Position numbers and translations under genes: made by a program | Shown here: piece after piece, positions 12,775 through 25,051 of the stretch | How the letters are laid out: each line of letters begins with the position of its first letter | How positions within the stretch are numbered: position 1 is the first letter of the stretch | Source of the DNA: Ceratotherium simum simum | Lineage: Eukaryota > Chordata > Mammalia > Perissodactyla > Rhinocerotidae | Reading direction: 5' to 3' | Assembly: GCF_000283155.1 (NCBI RefSeq) | Contig: NW_004454197.1 | Span: 10,941,849 to 11,005,848 of the forward strand | Length of the DNA stretch: 64,000 nt | The notes under the pieces: model-generated | Database searches by the model: none | What the model was told of the DNA's origin: nothing | The model's input: only the letters and a program-made list of their open reading frames with translations

Positions 12775-13230
12775 TGACAGTTTTTGACTTAAAACTTATT
12801 TTGTCTAATATAAGCATAGGCGTTCCAGCTTCTTTCTGGTTACTATTTGCATGGAATACTTTTTTCCATCCCTTCACTTTCAGCCTATATGTGTCCTTAA
12901 AGCTAAAATGAGTCTCTTGTAGGTTGCATATTGTTAGATCTTGTTTGTTATTAATCCATTCAGCCACTCTGTGTCTTTTAACTGGACAATTGAATCCATT
13001 TACATCTAAAGTAGTTATTGATAGGTAAGGACTTACTATTGCCATTTCGTTAATTGTTTTCTGACTGTTTTGTACTTTCTTTTTTCCTTTCTTACTCTTT
13101 CTGTCTGTCTTTGTGATTTGATGATTTTTTGTAGTGATATGCTCTGAATCCTCTTTTGTGTATCTACTACAGGTTTTTCCTTATAGTTACCATAAGGCTT
13201 ACATAAAACATTTTATAGTTAAAACAGTCT

Positions 13231-13466
13231 TTTCTTTTGCTGATGAAGATTCACCCTCAGCTAACACCTGTTGCCAATCTTCCTCTTTTTGCTTGAGGAA
13301 GACTTGCCCTGAGCTAACATCTGTGCCAGTCTTCCTCTGTTTTTTATGTAGGTCACCACCACAACATAGCCGCCGATGAGTGGTCTAAGTCTGCAGCCAG
13401 GAACTGAACCCAAGCTGCCAAAGCAGAGGGCGCCAAACTTAACCACGAGGCCACAGGGCTGGCCCC
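13231..13466 (-). mobile_element. ERE SINE
   Basis: Reverse ERE with a diverged tRNA-like part. Target duplication taaaacagtct (13220 and 13467). Confidence 0.92.
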
Positions 13467-15855
13467 TAAAACAGTCTATTTTAAGCTGATAACAACTTAA
13501 CATCAATCACATACAAAAACCACACTTTTACTTCTCCTTACACACACATTTTATATTATTGATGTCACAATTTACATCTGTTTTACCTTGTGTATCCAGT
13601 AGCAAATTATTGTATCTATAGTTATTTTTAATGCTTGTCTTTTAACTTCTATATTAGCATTAAAAGTGATTTACAGATCACCATTACAGTATTAGGGTAT
13701 TCGAATTTGACTATATGCTTACCTTTACCAGTGAGTTTTTTTTAAATTCATATGTTTCCATGTTACTAACTAACATTCTTTTGTTTCAACCTGAAGAACT
13801 TATAGCGTTTCTTGCAAGGTATTTCTACTGATGATGAATTCCTTTAGCTTTTGTTTGGGAAATTCTTTCTCTCTCCTTTATTTCTGAAGGATAGCTTTGC
13901 CAGGTACAATATTCTTGGTTGGCAGGGTTTTTTTCTTTCAGCACTTTAAAATATCATCCCACTTTCTCCTGAATTGCAAAGTATCTGCTGAGAAATCCAC
14001 TGATAGCCTTATTGGGGTTCCCTTGTATGTCATGAGTCACTTTTCTCTTGCTACTTTCAAAATTCTCTCTTTGTCTTTGCCTTTTAGTAATTAGATTATA
14101 ATGTGTCTCAATGTAATCTTCTTTGGGTTGATTCTGTTTTAGAATCTCTGAGCTTCATAAACCTGTATTTCTATATCCCTCCCATATTTTGGGAAGTTTT
14201 CAGCCATTATTTCTTAAAACAAGCCTTCTGCTCCTTTCTATCTCTCTTCTCTCTGTGGGACTCCAATAATGTGTATATTGGTTCATTTGATGATGCCGTA
14301 TAAATCCCATAGGCTTTCTTCATTCTTTTTCATTCTTTTTTCTTTTTTCTCCTCCAACTTGATAATTTCAAATGATCTGTCTTCAAGTTCACACATTCTT
14401 TCTTCTGCTCAATTGAGTCTGCTGTTGAAGCTCCTCATTGCATTTTTTAATTGTAGTCATTGTGTTCTTCAGTTCCAGAATTTGTCTGGTTCTTTTTTAT
14501 AATTTCTATGTCTTTGTTGAAGAACTTCTTTCATTCATGTATTGTTTTCTTGTTTTGTTGAGTTATCTATGTGTGTTCTCCTGTAGCTCATTGAGCTTCC
14601 TTAAAACAATTATTTTGAAATCTTTTCAGGCAATTCATAGATCTCCATTTCTTTGGGGCCAGTTACTGGAAAATTATTGTGTTCCTTTTGTGGTGTCATT
14701 TTTCCTTGATTTTTTGTGCTCCTTGAAGTCTTGTATTGCTATCTTTGCCTTTGAAGAAGTAGTCACTTCCGTCAGTCTCTATTGGCTGACTTCAGGAGAG
14801 AAAAATCTTCACCAATCAGCCCACCTAGGAATTCTGGGAGTCTCTCAGGCCTTTTCTATGGATGTTCTCACTCCACTCCTCTTGTTACCTCTTATAGGAG
14901 AACTCCTAGGATTCCATGCTTTCTCTTGATCCTGCAAAGCCAGGCCGGGTGTTGAGAGCCTTCTGTTTCTTTTCCCTAGGGCAGTATACTGAAATGTTCA
15001 AGGTTATGTACCTTTTACCAATCCACCAGAGTCAAGCTGGCTGTCTGCATATGCTCATTCACAATCTGCAGAGGCTTGAGATTGCTATCTACAGGAGTGC
15101 ATGTGGGGTGCCAGCTTCAGGGGGAAGGGAGAGGCATGTGGAGAGCTGGAGGTGAACATAGGCTCATTGAGTGGGCAGGCCCACAGGCAATGCATCTTAA
15201 CAAGGTTCATGGGCAGGCCTCTTGGTGAGGTCCATTAGGCAGTTAGTAGAAACCACAGCCCTTTATTTAGTTCCATGCTCCAGTTGCTGTGAGCCCCTGG
15301 CCCTTTTTCCTGCTCCTACCTACTCCCAGACTATTCAGCCACGCCAATCCCCTCAGTGTTCTGGGTGGGGCAAGAAAGAAGAGGGCCTTTCGGGCAGCAT
15401 CCCGCATTGCTGGGGAACCTGGGTGCTCACTACCCTCTTTCCCTATGGGAGAAATCTTGGGCCAAGAGGGCCTCTCTTGGCACTGAGCTGTGCTGCCTTA
15501 GGGGATGGATAACACGGGAAAAATGAAACTGTTCTTCTTACTCTCTTCAGTGCGTCTATTCTTGGATTATTTTTCCTCTAACATAGTGCTGGGACATCAC
15601 TGCTGAATTCCTGGGCTCCCACAAAAGTACTCTTGCCCATGGGTAGTTGTCAAAATTGGTGTTTCTTAGGGGGACGAGGGCAGAAAACTCCTATTCTGTC
15701 ATCTTGGTGATCTCACTCAAACCTACACAGAAGTTTTAGTCATCCATTATGTCAATGACATCCTGATAGTGAGGCCCACAGAAAAACAGGTAGAAGTGGT
15801 GCTGTACTTAACACTGACACAATGACTACTTCAAGCTGGACTTTAAATCCAGATA

Positions 15856-16122
15856 GGGCCAGCCCTGTGGCATAGCAGTTAAGTGCGCGCACTCTGCTGC
15901 TGGCAGCCCGGGGTTCAGATCCCGGGCGCGCACCGATGCACCGCTTGTCAGGCCATGCTGTGGCGGCGTCCCACATAGTAGAGGAAGATGGGCATGGATG
16001 CCAGCTCAGGGCCAGTCTTCCTCAGCAAAAAGAGGAGGATTGGCATGGATGTTAGCTCAGGGCTGATCTTCCTCACAAAAATAAATTAAATAAATGAATA
16101 CATAAATACATACATAAGTAAA
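15856..16122 (+). mobile_element. ERE SINE
   Basis: ERE with an A-rich (AAAT/ACAT)n tail. Perfect 12-bp target duplication taaatccagata (15844 and 16123). Confidence 0.93.
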
Positions 16123-18984
16123 TAAATCCAGATAAAGTCCAGGGCCCAGCATAGCAGGTGCAATTCCTTGGGACCACTTGGGTGGGAAACTAAAGACGTA
16201 TCCCTGATACAGTCAAACAGAAATTATTGGCCCTAACAGTACCCACTAATAAAAAGGAAGTGCAACAACTAGAAAGCCTCTTTGGGCACTGGAGACAGCA
16301 TGTACCCGACCTGGGTGTTCTTTTGGCTCCCTTAGTCGAGGTGACACACAAAGCCACCAATTTCAAATGAGGCCCTTTACAGCAACAGGCCCTGGAGGCT
16401 GTGAGCTGTGGCCCAGACACTGCCTTTGGGACCTTTGGAGCCTACTAGCCCAATATGACTGCAGGTTCCTATAACCTCCACGTATGCTGATTGGAGTCTG
16501 TGTTAACAGGAAACTACTGCTGGGGTGTACGAGCCCTTCAGATTTTTGAACACATAAATTGCCTCAGGCAGCTGCCAGATACACCCCTTTTGAATGGCAA
16601 CTCCTTGCTTGCTAATGGGCACTGGTGGAGACTGAGCATCTTAAGGCCAGAGCACCACATGTAATATTGCCATGTGAACTGCTCATTCTCACCTGGTTGC
16701 TTACAAACCCTACTAGTAAAATTGAACAGGCTCAACAGAGCTTGATCATCAAATAGAAGTGATACATCCAAGATCCGGCCCAGGCAGGATCCCAAAGGAC
16801 AATTAGCCAGCATACCAGAAGGGACTGAGTGACCCATAAGGGATGCTTTGGCACCTCCTGTGGCTACATGGGGCCCAAGATGCAAAGATGTGCCTGTTCC
16901 CAGTATGGCATGGTTTACTAACGGTTCTGCAAAACTAAAGGTAAATAGGGTCCACTGGGCTGTGGCCACCACCTGGCCAGCACAGGGCCGTCTTTTGACT
17001 GAGACTGGACATGGACTTTCTGTCAAATGGGCTGAACTACATGCAGTGGTGATGGTTATGCAGGCAATCCCTACAACCATACTTCGCTACATTTTCACTA
17101 ATTCAGGGGTCATTGCCACTGGCCTAGCCATTTGGTCAGAAGAATGGCAACTGAATGACTGGACTACTAAGGGATCCCCTGTGTAGGAACAAGGACTATG
17201 ATAGTAGCTTACTGCCTGGAAAATAAAAATATATGTCACTCAAATGGATGCTCATAAGAAAGGAGCTTTTAAAATGAAATGTGAATGAAACTTTTGTGCT
17301 GATCAAGCTTGTGTTTAACAGGTAGCAACAGTCACCCAATGGATACATCAATGGACTGGATACAGAAGTTCATCTCAGATGCAAGAATGGGCCAAGGGCC
17401 AAGGGATGATCCTTGATGATGCCAAGACTAAGGACATAGTATAATTTTGTGATTCTTGCCAATAGGTCCAAATTGTCCAAACAGAAGTGGGACATATTAA
17501 CAGATGACTAGGACCTCTCGAGTCTGGTGAATGATGGTGCCTCACTGCTGTTGACACCTACTCAGGCTATGGTAATGCTTTTCCACTCTGACATGTGGAC
17601 TCTGGAGCTACCACAGCCATTCTTGAATAGAATTATGTCAGGTTTTTTGATATTCCATGAGACTTCACCCTGACAAAGGAACACCTTTCACTGCCCAAGC
17701 AACACAACAATCAGTGGACTCTCATGGAATACAACAGACTTTCCATGTACCCTATCACCCACAGGCCAATGGAGCCATCAAATGATGGAATGTCTGACTC
17801 AAATCAACTGAGGATAGTACACCAAGATGACCTGCTAGTGAGGTGGTACCCTCATCTGACTAGGGCAGTATGGACACTAAACACTGCACTCCAGCACAAA
17901 GGAAACAGCACTGCAATGCAGGCGGGGAAATACCAAGCTTGAGTGAAGGGGAGGCAGCCACTTGATGAGGCAGCATATGTGAAATCCTAATCTCAGTATA
18001 CTCAACCATTCTTTTTCTTTTCTCCCTGTAGAGTACACATCTTGGGGGTGGTTTGCAGTTTGGGTCCTTTTATCATCCCAGAATAAAGTCTCTTTTGTCT
18101 CACAATCCCATTGTAATGGCCTGGACAATACATAATGACTTGGACCTTCCTCAAGCTACCCCTGGATCAAATCACCAAGTGACTCCCTTGATACATGTCC
18201 ACATGTAGGCATGCTGTGGAGTCCCCTGCTTTAATATTACCTATGTTATAACAGGAAAAGACCCCCATACTAGAATGGGTATTACTGATCTATATTGGCA
18301 CCATGGACTTGGATGTGCCATGTGTAACTTTTCCCTTGCTGTAACCACACGGCAAAAGCAGGTTGAAACTGTATATACCTGGACTAGTCCGCATTACGAC
18401 AACAAATCCTGAGAGGTGTCACCTGTGCCCCTCCAGGTTAGGTATTCTTCTGTGGACTCCAATAAGCAACAAAATGTCTGCTCCCAGGGGGAAAAGATGG
18501 TGCTGCCCCGGAATCCTAGGGCTCACTGTCCATGTCAGCAATCACATAGAGGGCTGGAGGGGACCCACTCTGATAACCCACCTCAGAGTGTCTCATGGCA
18601 CCCTCCCAGGAACACAAACACCTGGTTTCATTCTGTTGTCCATGTCCTCATACCTGGCAAAGGCATACGTGCCCTGGAAAAAACGGTATACAACTTGTCA
18701 TTGATGATCACAGGGACAGCTAACACTACAGCCTGAACTATTCAGGAGCAACAAAACTCACTAAACTCACTAGCCAAGGTGGTAATGGAAAATTGAATAG
18801 CCCTTGATTATCTGCTGACAGAACAGGGTGGCATTTGTGTTACTGCCAACAATTCTTCCTGCATATATATCAGTAATTTCGGAAAGGCAGAAACCAAGCT
18901 ATAGAAAATCCACACTAATGAAAGATAACCAGCTGTACACCTGCAGTCCCCTCAGACTCATTCTTTGACATCTTCAGTTGGTTT

Positions 18985-19216
18985 TTTTTTTTCTTTTTTT
19001 TTTTTGTGAGGAAGATCAGCCCCTCCTCTTTTTTGCTGAGGAAGATTGGCCCTGGGCTAACATCTGTGCCCACCTTCCCCTACTTTACATGGGACACCGC
19101 CACAGAATGGCTTGACCAGCGGTGCGTCGGTGTGTGCCCGGGATCTGAACCTGTGAACCCTCAGGCCACCGAAGCAGACTGCACGCACTTAACCGCTGCG
19201 CCACCGGGCTGGCCCC
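18985..19216 (-). mobile_element. ERE SINE
   Basis: Reverse ERE with long poly-T. Part of the 3' box (tgagctaacatcc) is missing. Target duplication tcttcagttggttt / tcttcagctggttt (18971 and 19217). Confidence 0.92.
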
Positions 19217-20070
19217 TCTTCAGCTGGTTTAACCCAGGCACTTGGGGTTCTGGTTGAGGTAACATTCTCCAGGGGAACCTAATTATCCTCCTGGATCTAA
19301 TTCTCCTAATAATCCCAGTAAAGTGCTATCTCAAAATGACAGGGAGGCTCTGCAAGCAAACCACATCCCCAAAGGTTGTTCAGGGGTCCCATTGGACCCA
19401 ACTTTGTCTACAAATTGGAGGTGGGCAATGGTCCTACCAGATTTGATATGCTTCATTCAATAAGCTGAAAACAGCTATCTGCGCAGTTTTTCAACCTCCA
19501 CTCAGCCACTAAAGAATGGTGCTTTGGTCTGGAACACTTCCTTACCAAGAGATAAAGCACCCATACAGCCTGTGCCAGGCTTATCGCCTTGTGTGGGAAT
19601 ATCTTTCCCTGTTTTAGGCTCAATGAGTGTTCCTTTGTTCCTGATTAATTGTGTATATAAATGGCTCTCAGGTACGCCCTTTACTTTCAGTATTTCAGAC
19701 TTCATGGAGGTGGGGTAAGAGTCCTTCTGTTATGGCACAAGAAGAGTGTGCATACGCCAATTGCCCCAAGCCTGCTGCAAGGGGCAGCTGCTAGCCAGGG
19801 GGACCATCAGCACATGATTGGAGTTGATCTTGCTTCATCCCTTCTCTAAGTGAGTAAAAGCACTGTTCCATCCAGTACTTGGATGTTGTTTTCCTTGGCA
19901 AGTTAGATACTGAGATGCAGTGGGCAGAAGTGTTTGGATTTCTATTACTGGTGGCTGGCATAGTGATGATGTTTTCTGTCCCCCACATGGTCAGAGTCTT
20001 CCCCAGGCATCAGTAACTGGTGAATGGTGTTCTGCTCAACATGGTCATCAAAAGACAGCTGGAAAGGCTA

Positions 20071-23000
20071 TATTAACATCAGACAGAATAGACTTTAAGA
20101 CAAAAATTGTTACTAGAAATTAAGAAAGACATTTTATAGTGATAAAAGGGTCAATCAATAAAGAAGATATATAATTATAAACATATATGCACCTAACAGA
20201 GCCCCCCAAATACATGAAGCAATAACTGATAAAATTGAAGGTAGACGACTATTCAACAATTGTAGTTGAAAATCTCAGTACTCCACTTTCTCTCCAATAA
20301 TGCAGAGAACCCTGGAAGATCAACAGAAGATTAAGAAGTAATAGCAGATTTGAACAACAGTATAAACCAACTAGACCTAACAGACATCTATAGAACACTC
20401 CACCCTTTCTGCAAAAGTTCAGAAAAGGAGCACACTAACCCAAAACAGAAGGAAGAAAATAATAGATTAGAGTGGAAATAAATGAAAGAAAATTGAAAAA
20501 TAACAGAAAAAAATCAATGAAATCAAAAGTTTTTTTAAAAGATCAACAAAATTGATAAAGCTTTACTTTGATTGACCAAAGAAATGAAAGGGAAAGAGGG
20601 AGATTGAAATTGAGATTGAGAGACCAGAGAGGGAGAGAAAGAAAGAGAGAGAGAAGACTCAATTTAGAAAATCAGATTTGAAAGATGGGACATTACTACC
20701 AACATTACAAAATAAAAAGGATTATAGGGGAACATTATTAACAATTTTATGTCAAAAAATTAAATAACCTAGATAAAATGGACAAATTCTACCAAAAAAC
20801 TACCAAACTGACTCAAGAAAAAATAGAAAATCAGAATAGATCTCTAACAAATAGGGAGATGAATTAGTAACCAAAACTTCTCACACCAAAAAGTCCAGAA
20901 CCAGATGGTTTCACTGGTGAATTCCACCTAATGTTTAAATAAAAATGAACACCAATCTTTCACAAACCCTTCCAAAAATAGAAGAGGGAACACTTCCTAA
21001 CTCACTTTCTGAGGCCAGAACCCTGATGTCAAAACCAAGAAAACTAGACAAATACCTCTTCTGAATATAGACATAAAAATCTTCAACAAAATACTAGGAA
21101 AATGAATCCAGCAATAAATAAAAAGGATCATACACCATCACTAAATGGGATTTATTCCAGAAATGCAAGGCTGGTTTAATATCTGAAAATCAATTGAGTT
21201 ACTGTATAGTATTAATAGGAAAAAGGACAAAAACTACAATAATTTCAATAAATGCAGAAAAACCCTTTGACAAAATTCAATGCCATTTTGTGATGAAAAC
21301 ACTCAAAGTACTAAGAATAGAAAGGAACTTCCTCAACCTGATAAAGGGCATCTAAGAAAAACCCACAGCTAACATCATACTTAATGACAAGAGACTGAAA
21401 GCTTTTCCCCTACGATCAGAAACAAGACAAAGGTGTCAGCTCCTGCCACCTATATACAACCTGAAGGTTCCAGCCACAGTAATTAAGCAAAAAGAGGAAA
21501 TAAAAGGCATGTAGATTGGAAAGGAAGAAGTAAAATTCTCTCTATTTGCAGATAGCACCATCTGGCATATAAAAAATCCTATGAAATCCACAAATAGAGC
21601 TAATGAACAAGTTCAACAAGGCTGCAAGATACAAGTTCAATACAGAAAAATCAATTGTATTTCTACATACCTGCAATGAATAATCCAAAAATGAAATTAA
21701 GAAAACAATTCTATTTCTAATAGCATCAAAAAACATAAAAATATTTAGGAATGAAGATAACAAAAGTGAAAACGGTAAGGTATTGTTGAAAGCAATTAAA
21801 GAAAACCTAAATAAATGGAAAGATAACCTGTGTTAAATGGATCAGAAGACTTAATATTAAGATGGCAATATTTCCCAAATGGATCCACAGGTTTAATGTA
21901 ATCCCAAGCAAAATCCCGGCTGGCATTCTTGCAAAAATGAAAAAGCCGATCCCAAAATTCATATGGAAATGCAAGGGATCCAGAATAGCTGAAACAATCT
22001 TGAAAAGAAGGAACAAATTTGGAGGACTCACACTTTCTGATTTCAAACTTATTACAAAGCTATGGTTATCAAAACTGTGTGGTACTTGCATAAGGATAGA
22101 TATATTGATTAACGGAGAAAAAGAGTCAAAAAATGAAACCATATATTTATGGTCAATTGATTTTTGACAAGAGTGGCAAGACAATTCAATGAGGAAAAAC
22201 AGTCTTTTCAACATTTGGTGCTAGAACAACTAGATATCCACAAACAAAAGAATAAAGTTGGGTCCCCACCTCACAGTATGTATAAAAATTAACTCAAAAT
22301 AAATCAAAGACTTCCTTTGAAAAACACAGAGGGCTAAATCTTCAAGATTTTGGATTAGGCAATGGTTTCATAGTTATGACACCCAAAGCATGAGCAACTA
22401 AAGAAAAAATAAATTGGACATCAACAAAATTAAAATTTTTGTGCCTCAAAGGACATTAACAAGAAAGTGAAAATATAATCCACAGAATGAGAGAAAGTAT
22501 TTATGAAATAAAGAAGTCTTACAACTCAATGATAAAAAGACAATTCAATTAAAAAATAGGCAAAATATTTGAATAGACATTTCTCAAAAGATATACTGGG
22601 GCCCGCCCCGTGGTGTAGTGGTTAAGTGCGTGCACTCTGCTGCTGGTGGCCCAGGTTTGGATCCCGGGCATGCACTGATGCACCGCTTGTCCAGCCACAC
22701 CGTGGCAGCGTCCCATATAAAGTGGAGGAAGATAGGCACAGATGTTAGCCCAGGGCCAGTCTTCCTTAGCAAAATGAGGGGATTGGCATGGATGTTAGCT
22801 CAGGGCTGATCTTCCTCACACACACACAAAAAAAGATATACTAATGGCCAACAGGCACATGTAAAGATGTTCAATGGAATTAGTCATTCAGGAAAATCAA
22901 ATCAAAACCACAATAAGATCCCATTTCATACCCACTAGAACGGCTATAATCAAAAAGATGGACAATTGTGTTGTCGAGGATGTAGAGAAACTAGAACTCT

Positions 23001-23635
23001 CATACACTGTTGTTTAGAATGCAAAATTGTGCAGCCCCTCTAGTGAGCAGTTTGGTAGTTCCTCAATTCCACTCCCACTCCTAGGTATATACCCACACAA
23101 CTGAAACCATCTGTTCATGCAAAAACTTGTATATGAATGTATAGCAGCATTATTCATAACAGTCAAAGGTGAAAACAAGCCAACCCAAATGTCCATCAAC
23201 TAATAACAGATAAACCTAATTTGATATATCTGTACAATGAAATGTAATAGAGCCATAAAAAGGCATGAAGCACTGACACATGCTACAGTAATGATGAACC
23301 TTGAAAACATTATGCTAAGTGAAAGACACTAGACACAAAAGACCACAGATTGAACGATTCCACTTATATGAAATATACAGAATAGGCAAATCTATACAGA
23401 CAAAAAGCCAATTAGTGGTTGCTTAGGGCTAGGGGGTTGAGGGAAAATAGAGGAGTAACTGCTAATGGGTAGAGTGTTTCTTTTTGGGGTGATGAAAATG
23501 TTTTGAAATTAGGTAGTGGTGATGATTGCACAACTATATGAATATACTAAATACCACTGAACTGACACTTACACTTTAAAAAGGTAAATTTTATGGTACG
23601 TAAATTCTATCTCAATAAAAAAATTTTTTACTAAA
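20071..23635 (+). mobile_element. L1 copy D, 5'-truncated
   Basis: Plus-strand L1 starting inside the endonuclease (ILTSDRIDFKTKIVTRN), through reverse transcriptase (20900-21600) and the ORF2 C-terminal region (open at 21862-22167) to the 3' UTR (ggttgcttagggctaggg near 23419). It ends near 23630. Frames are broken throughout. It contains an ERE at 22598-22830. Confidence 0.87.
22598..22830 (+). mobile_element. ERE SINE
   Basis: Plus-strand ERE with a short (CA)n and poly-A tail. Perfect target duplication aaaagatatact (22586 and 22831). Confidence 0.93.
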
Positions 23636-23772
23636 ACCATGTAAATTTTCCTATGTACTAATTTGGAAAGATCTCCAGTATGTATTCTTACATGTAAAAA
23701 TCAAGGTAAAGAACAGGGTATTATATGGTGTGCTTGAATCCTTTTGGGTAAGAAGGGAGTAGAAATAAATAC

Positions 23773-24039
23773 ATACATGTCAAGTTGGTGGAGGCCTTTT
23801 GTGCTGAACACCAAATCAACCTAATTAAGGGTGATGACAACAAGAAATTAGGGGAATGGTTACGCCTCTGTAAAATTGACAGAGAGAGAAAACCCTGTAA
23901 AGTGGTTGGCTGCAGTTATGTGGTCGTTAAGGACTATGGCAAAGAGTTTCAGGCCAAGGATGTCATCAAATAGTAATTCAAATGTAAGAAATGAACAAAT
24001 AAAAAAATCAGCTCTTGTTCCTCAAAAAGAAAAAAAAAA
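23773..24039 (+). pseudogene. RPS12: RPS12 processed pseudogene, 5'-truncated
   Basis: This is a retrocopy of the mRNA for small-subunit ribosomal protein S12. The plus strand reads [15 protein letters not shown], then DNKKLGEW and VVVKDYGKE, matching the C-terminal half of RPS12 with no frameshift, no introns, a short matching 3' UTR (gctcttgttcctc) and an A-rich tail at 24023-24039. It is 5'-truncated at about codon MYVK. The end is broken by substitutions: the two Glu codons after DVI read AAA and TAG, and the next Tyr codon is TAA. FKCKK remains readable beyond. Flanking GTAAGAAGGGAGTAGAAATA and a similar stretch at 24112 could be the target-site duplication. It is not expected to be functional. 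Confidence 0.9.
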
Positions 24040-24165
24040 TACATATACAGATACACACACATATATGCACAGATACACATATATATTCACATATATACAT
24101 ACAAATACATGTAAGAAAAGGGTAGAAATATATATTTATGTGTATGTATATATATATATATCTAG
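24040..24165. repeat. AT/AC-rich microsatellite
   Basis: Irregular (TACA/CATA)n and (TA)n follow directly on the poly-A of the RPS12 retrocopy, a common origin for such repeats. Confidence 0.8.
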
Positions 24166-24641
24166 ATAGATAAGAAATCATATTTACTTGTCTCTACAAT
24201 TTAAAAAAGTGGAAAAATACATACACAAAAATTTGTTCCCTATAATTAGAAGGGGAGGTTGCAGTGATGGGAAGGCATGGGAGTGACAACTCACATTGTG
24301 TATCTATTTATATTGTTTATACTGTATTGATTTTTCCAACGTAAATACATTACCCAAGCCATACACAGAGAGAAAAAAAATATAAAGGAAAAAAGATCAT
24401 GATAGCTTGGTATATAGTAATGGCTGGCATCACTATGGCAAATGTATGTGTCCTCTCCTCGCAGAGTATTTTGAGAATGCTGTCTCCATCTGAAAAGATC
24501 AATCCTATATCCACATGCTGAAATTTTAGGCTTTCAGATATTTGACTAGCTAGAACACGGTTTTTCCATTTCTAATCAGCAGTTTCTGTATTACAGCGCA
24601 ATTTAATAATGGATAAAAATTGGAATAAAAAATTAACATTA
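24166..24641. other. No recognised feature
   Basis: A/T-rich DNA without a convincing reading frame. It may contain worn LINE tail sequence, but I cannot name it. Confidence 0.5.
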
Positions 24642-25051
24642 ACAGCCAACCCTGGTGGTCTAGTGGTTAAGATCTGGCACTCTCACTGCTGTGGCCCAGG
24701 CTTCATTTCCTGGTCAGGGAACCACATCACCCAACTGTCCCTTGTCATACTGTGGTGGCTACATGTTGCTGTGATGCTTTCAAGCTATGTCACCAGTATT
24801 TCAGATACCAGCAGGGTCACCCATGGTGGACAGGTTTCAGCAGAGCTTCCAGACTAAGACAGACTAGGAAGAAGGACCTGACCACCCACTTCCAAGAAAA
24901 TTGGCCATGAAAACCCTATGAATAGCAAGAGAGCATTGTCTGATAGAGCACTGGAAGGTGAGAGGATGGCACAAAAAGACCAGGTAGGGTTCTGTTCTGC
25001 TGTACACAGGGTCGCTAGGAGTCAGAACTGATTCAACAGCACAAACAAAAA
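24642..25051 (+). mobile_element. Composite SINE: tRNA-Glu head with RTE-like tail
   Basis: Positions 24648-24721 align closely to a tRNA-Glu (CTC) gene, including the A-box region ggtggtctagtggttaag, the anticodon-arm stretch ctctcac, and a damaged B-box arm before ggtcaggga. The downstream body (aggaagaaggacctg, ccatgaaaaccctatgaat) and the end (gtcgctaggagtcagaactg) resemble the 3' end of RTE/BovB-type LINEs, followed by an A-rich tail. It is therefore a tRNA-derived SINE that borrows an RTE 3' end, distinct from the tRNA-Ser-derived ERE elements elsewhere in the window. Confidence 0.75.
24648..24721 (+). pseudogene. tRNA-Glu-derived SINE head (not a working tRNA gene)
   Basis: The similarity to tRNA-Glu(CTC) covers the full tRNA length, but changes in the T arm (ggcttcatttcc instead of ggttcgattcc) break the B box. 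It forms the 5' end of a SINE, so it is not an independent tRNA gene. Confidence 0.7.

Larger units (their letters stand above)
12155..15718 (-). mobile_element. L1 copy C, 5' half with intact 5' end
   Basis: Minus-strand L1 from mid reverse transcriptase (ORF2) to the 5' terminus, whose plus-strand image is gtcatcttggtgatctcac at 15699. Sequence jumps near 12530 from the reverse transcriptase N-terminal region to the endonuclease, so part of ORF2 is missing. The ORF1/5' UTR region spans about 13480-15718; plus-strand frames in it (for example 14438-14929) are antisense shadows. It contains EREs at 12542-12774 and 13231-13466. Confidence 0.85.
15720..20070 (+). mobile_element. Endogenous retrovirus remnant: pol (RT, RNase H, integrase) and env
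   Basis: A decayed plus-strand provirus without gag or 5' LTR. It opens in reverse transcriptase, where the active-site box reads YVND. RNase H follows at about 16848-17186, with FTNGS, WAELHAV and LNDW. Integrase follows with VDTYSGYG near 17550 and YHPQANGAIK near 17753. An env-like region occupies about 18000-19470; near 18735-18870 it has a heptad-rich stretch and the segment EQGGICVTANNSSC, like transmembrane subunits, then a hydrophobic stretch near 19285. Many stops and frameshifts interrupt every gene. The pol looks nearest to ERV-L-like elements by eye, but that is a weak call. The last 500 bp may include LTR remains. EREs interrupt it at 15856 and 18985. Confidence 0.75.

Noticed and set aside
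14438..14929. 163-codon plus-strand open frame rich in hydrophobic residues
   Set aside because: It is the antisense of the L1 C ORF1/5' region; the poly-T-rich strand gives Phe/Leu/Ser-rich shadows.
24648..24721. Functional tRNA-Glu gene
   Set aside because: The T arm/B box is damaged and it is the head of a SINE.
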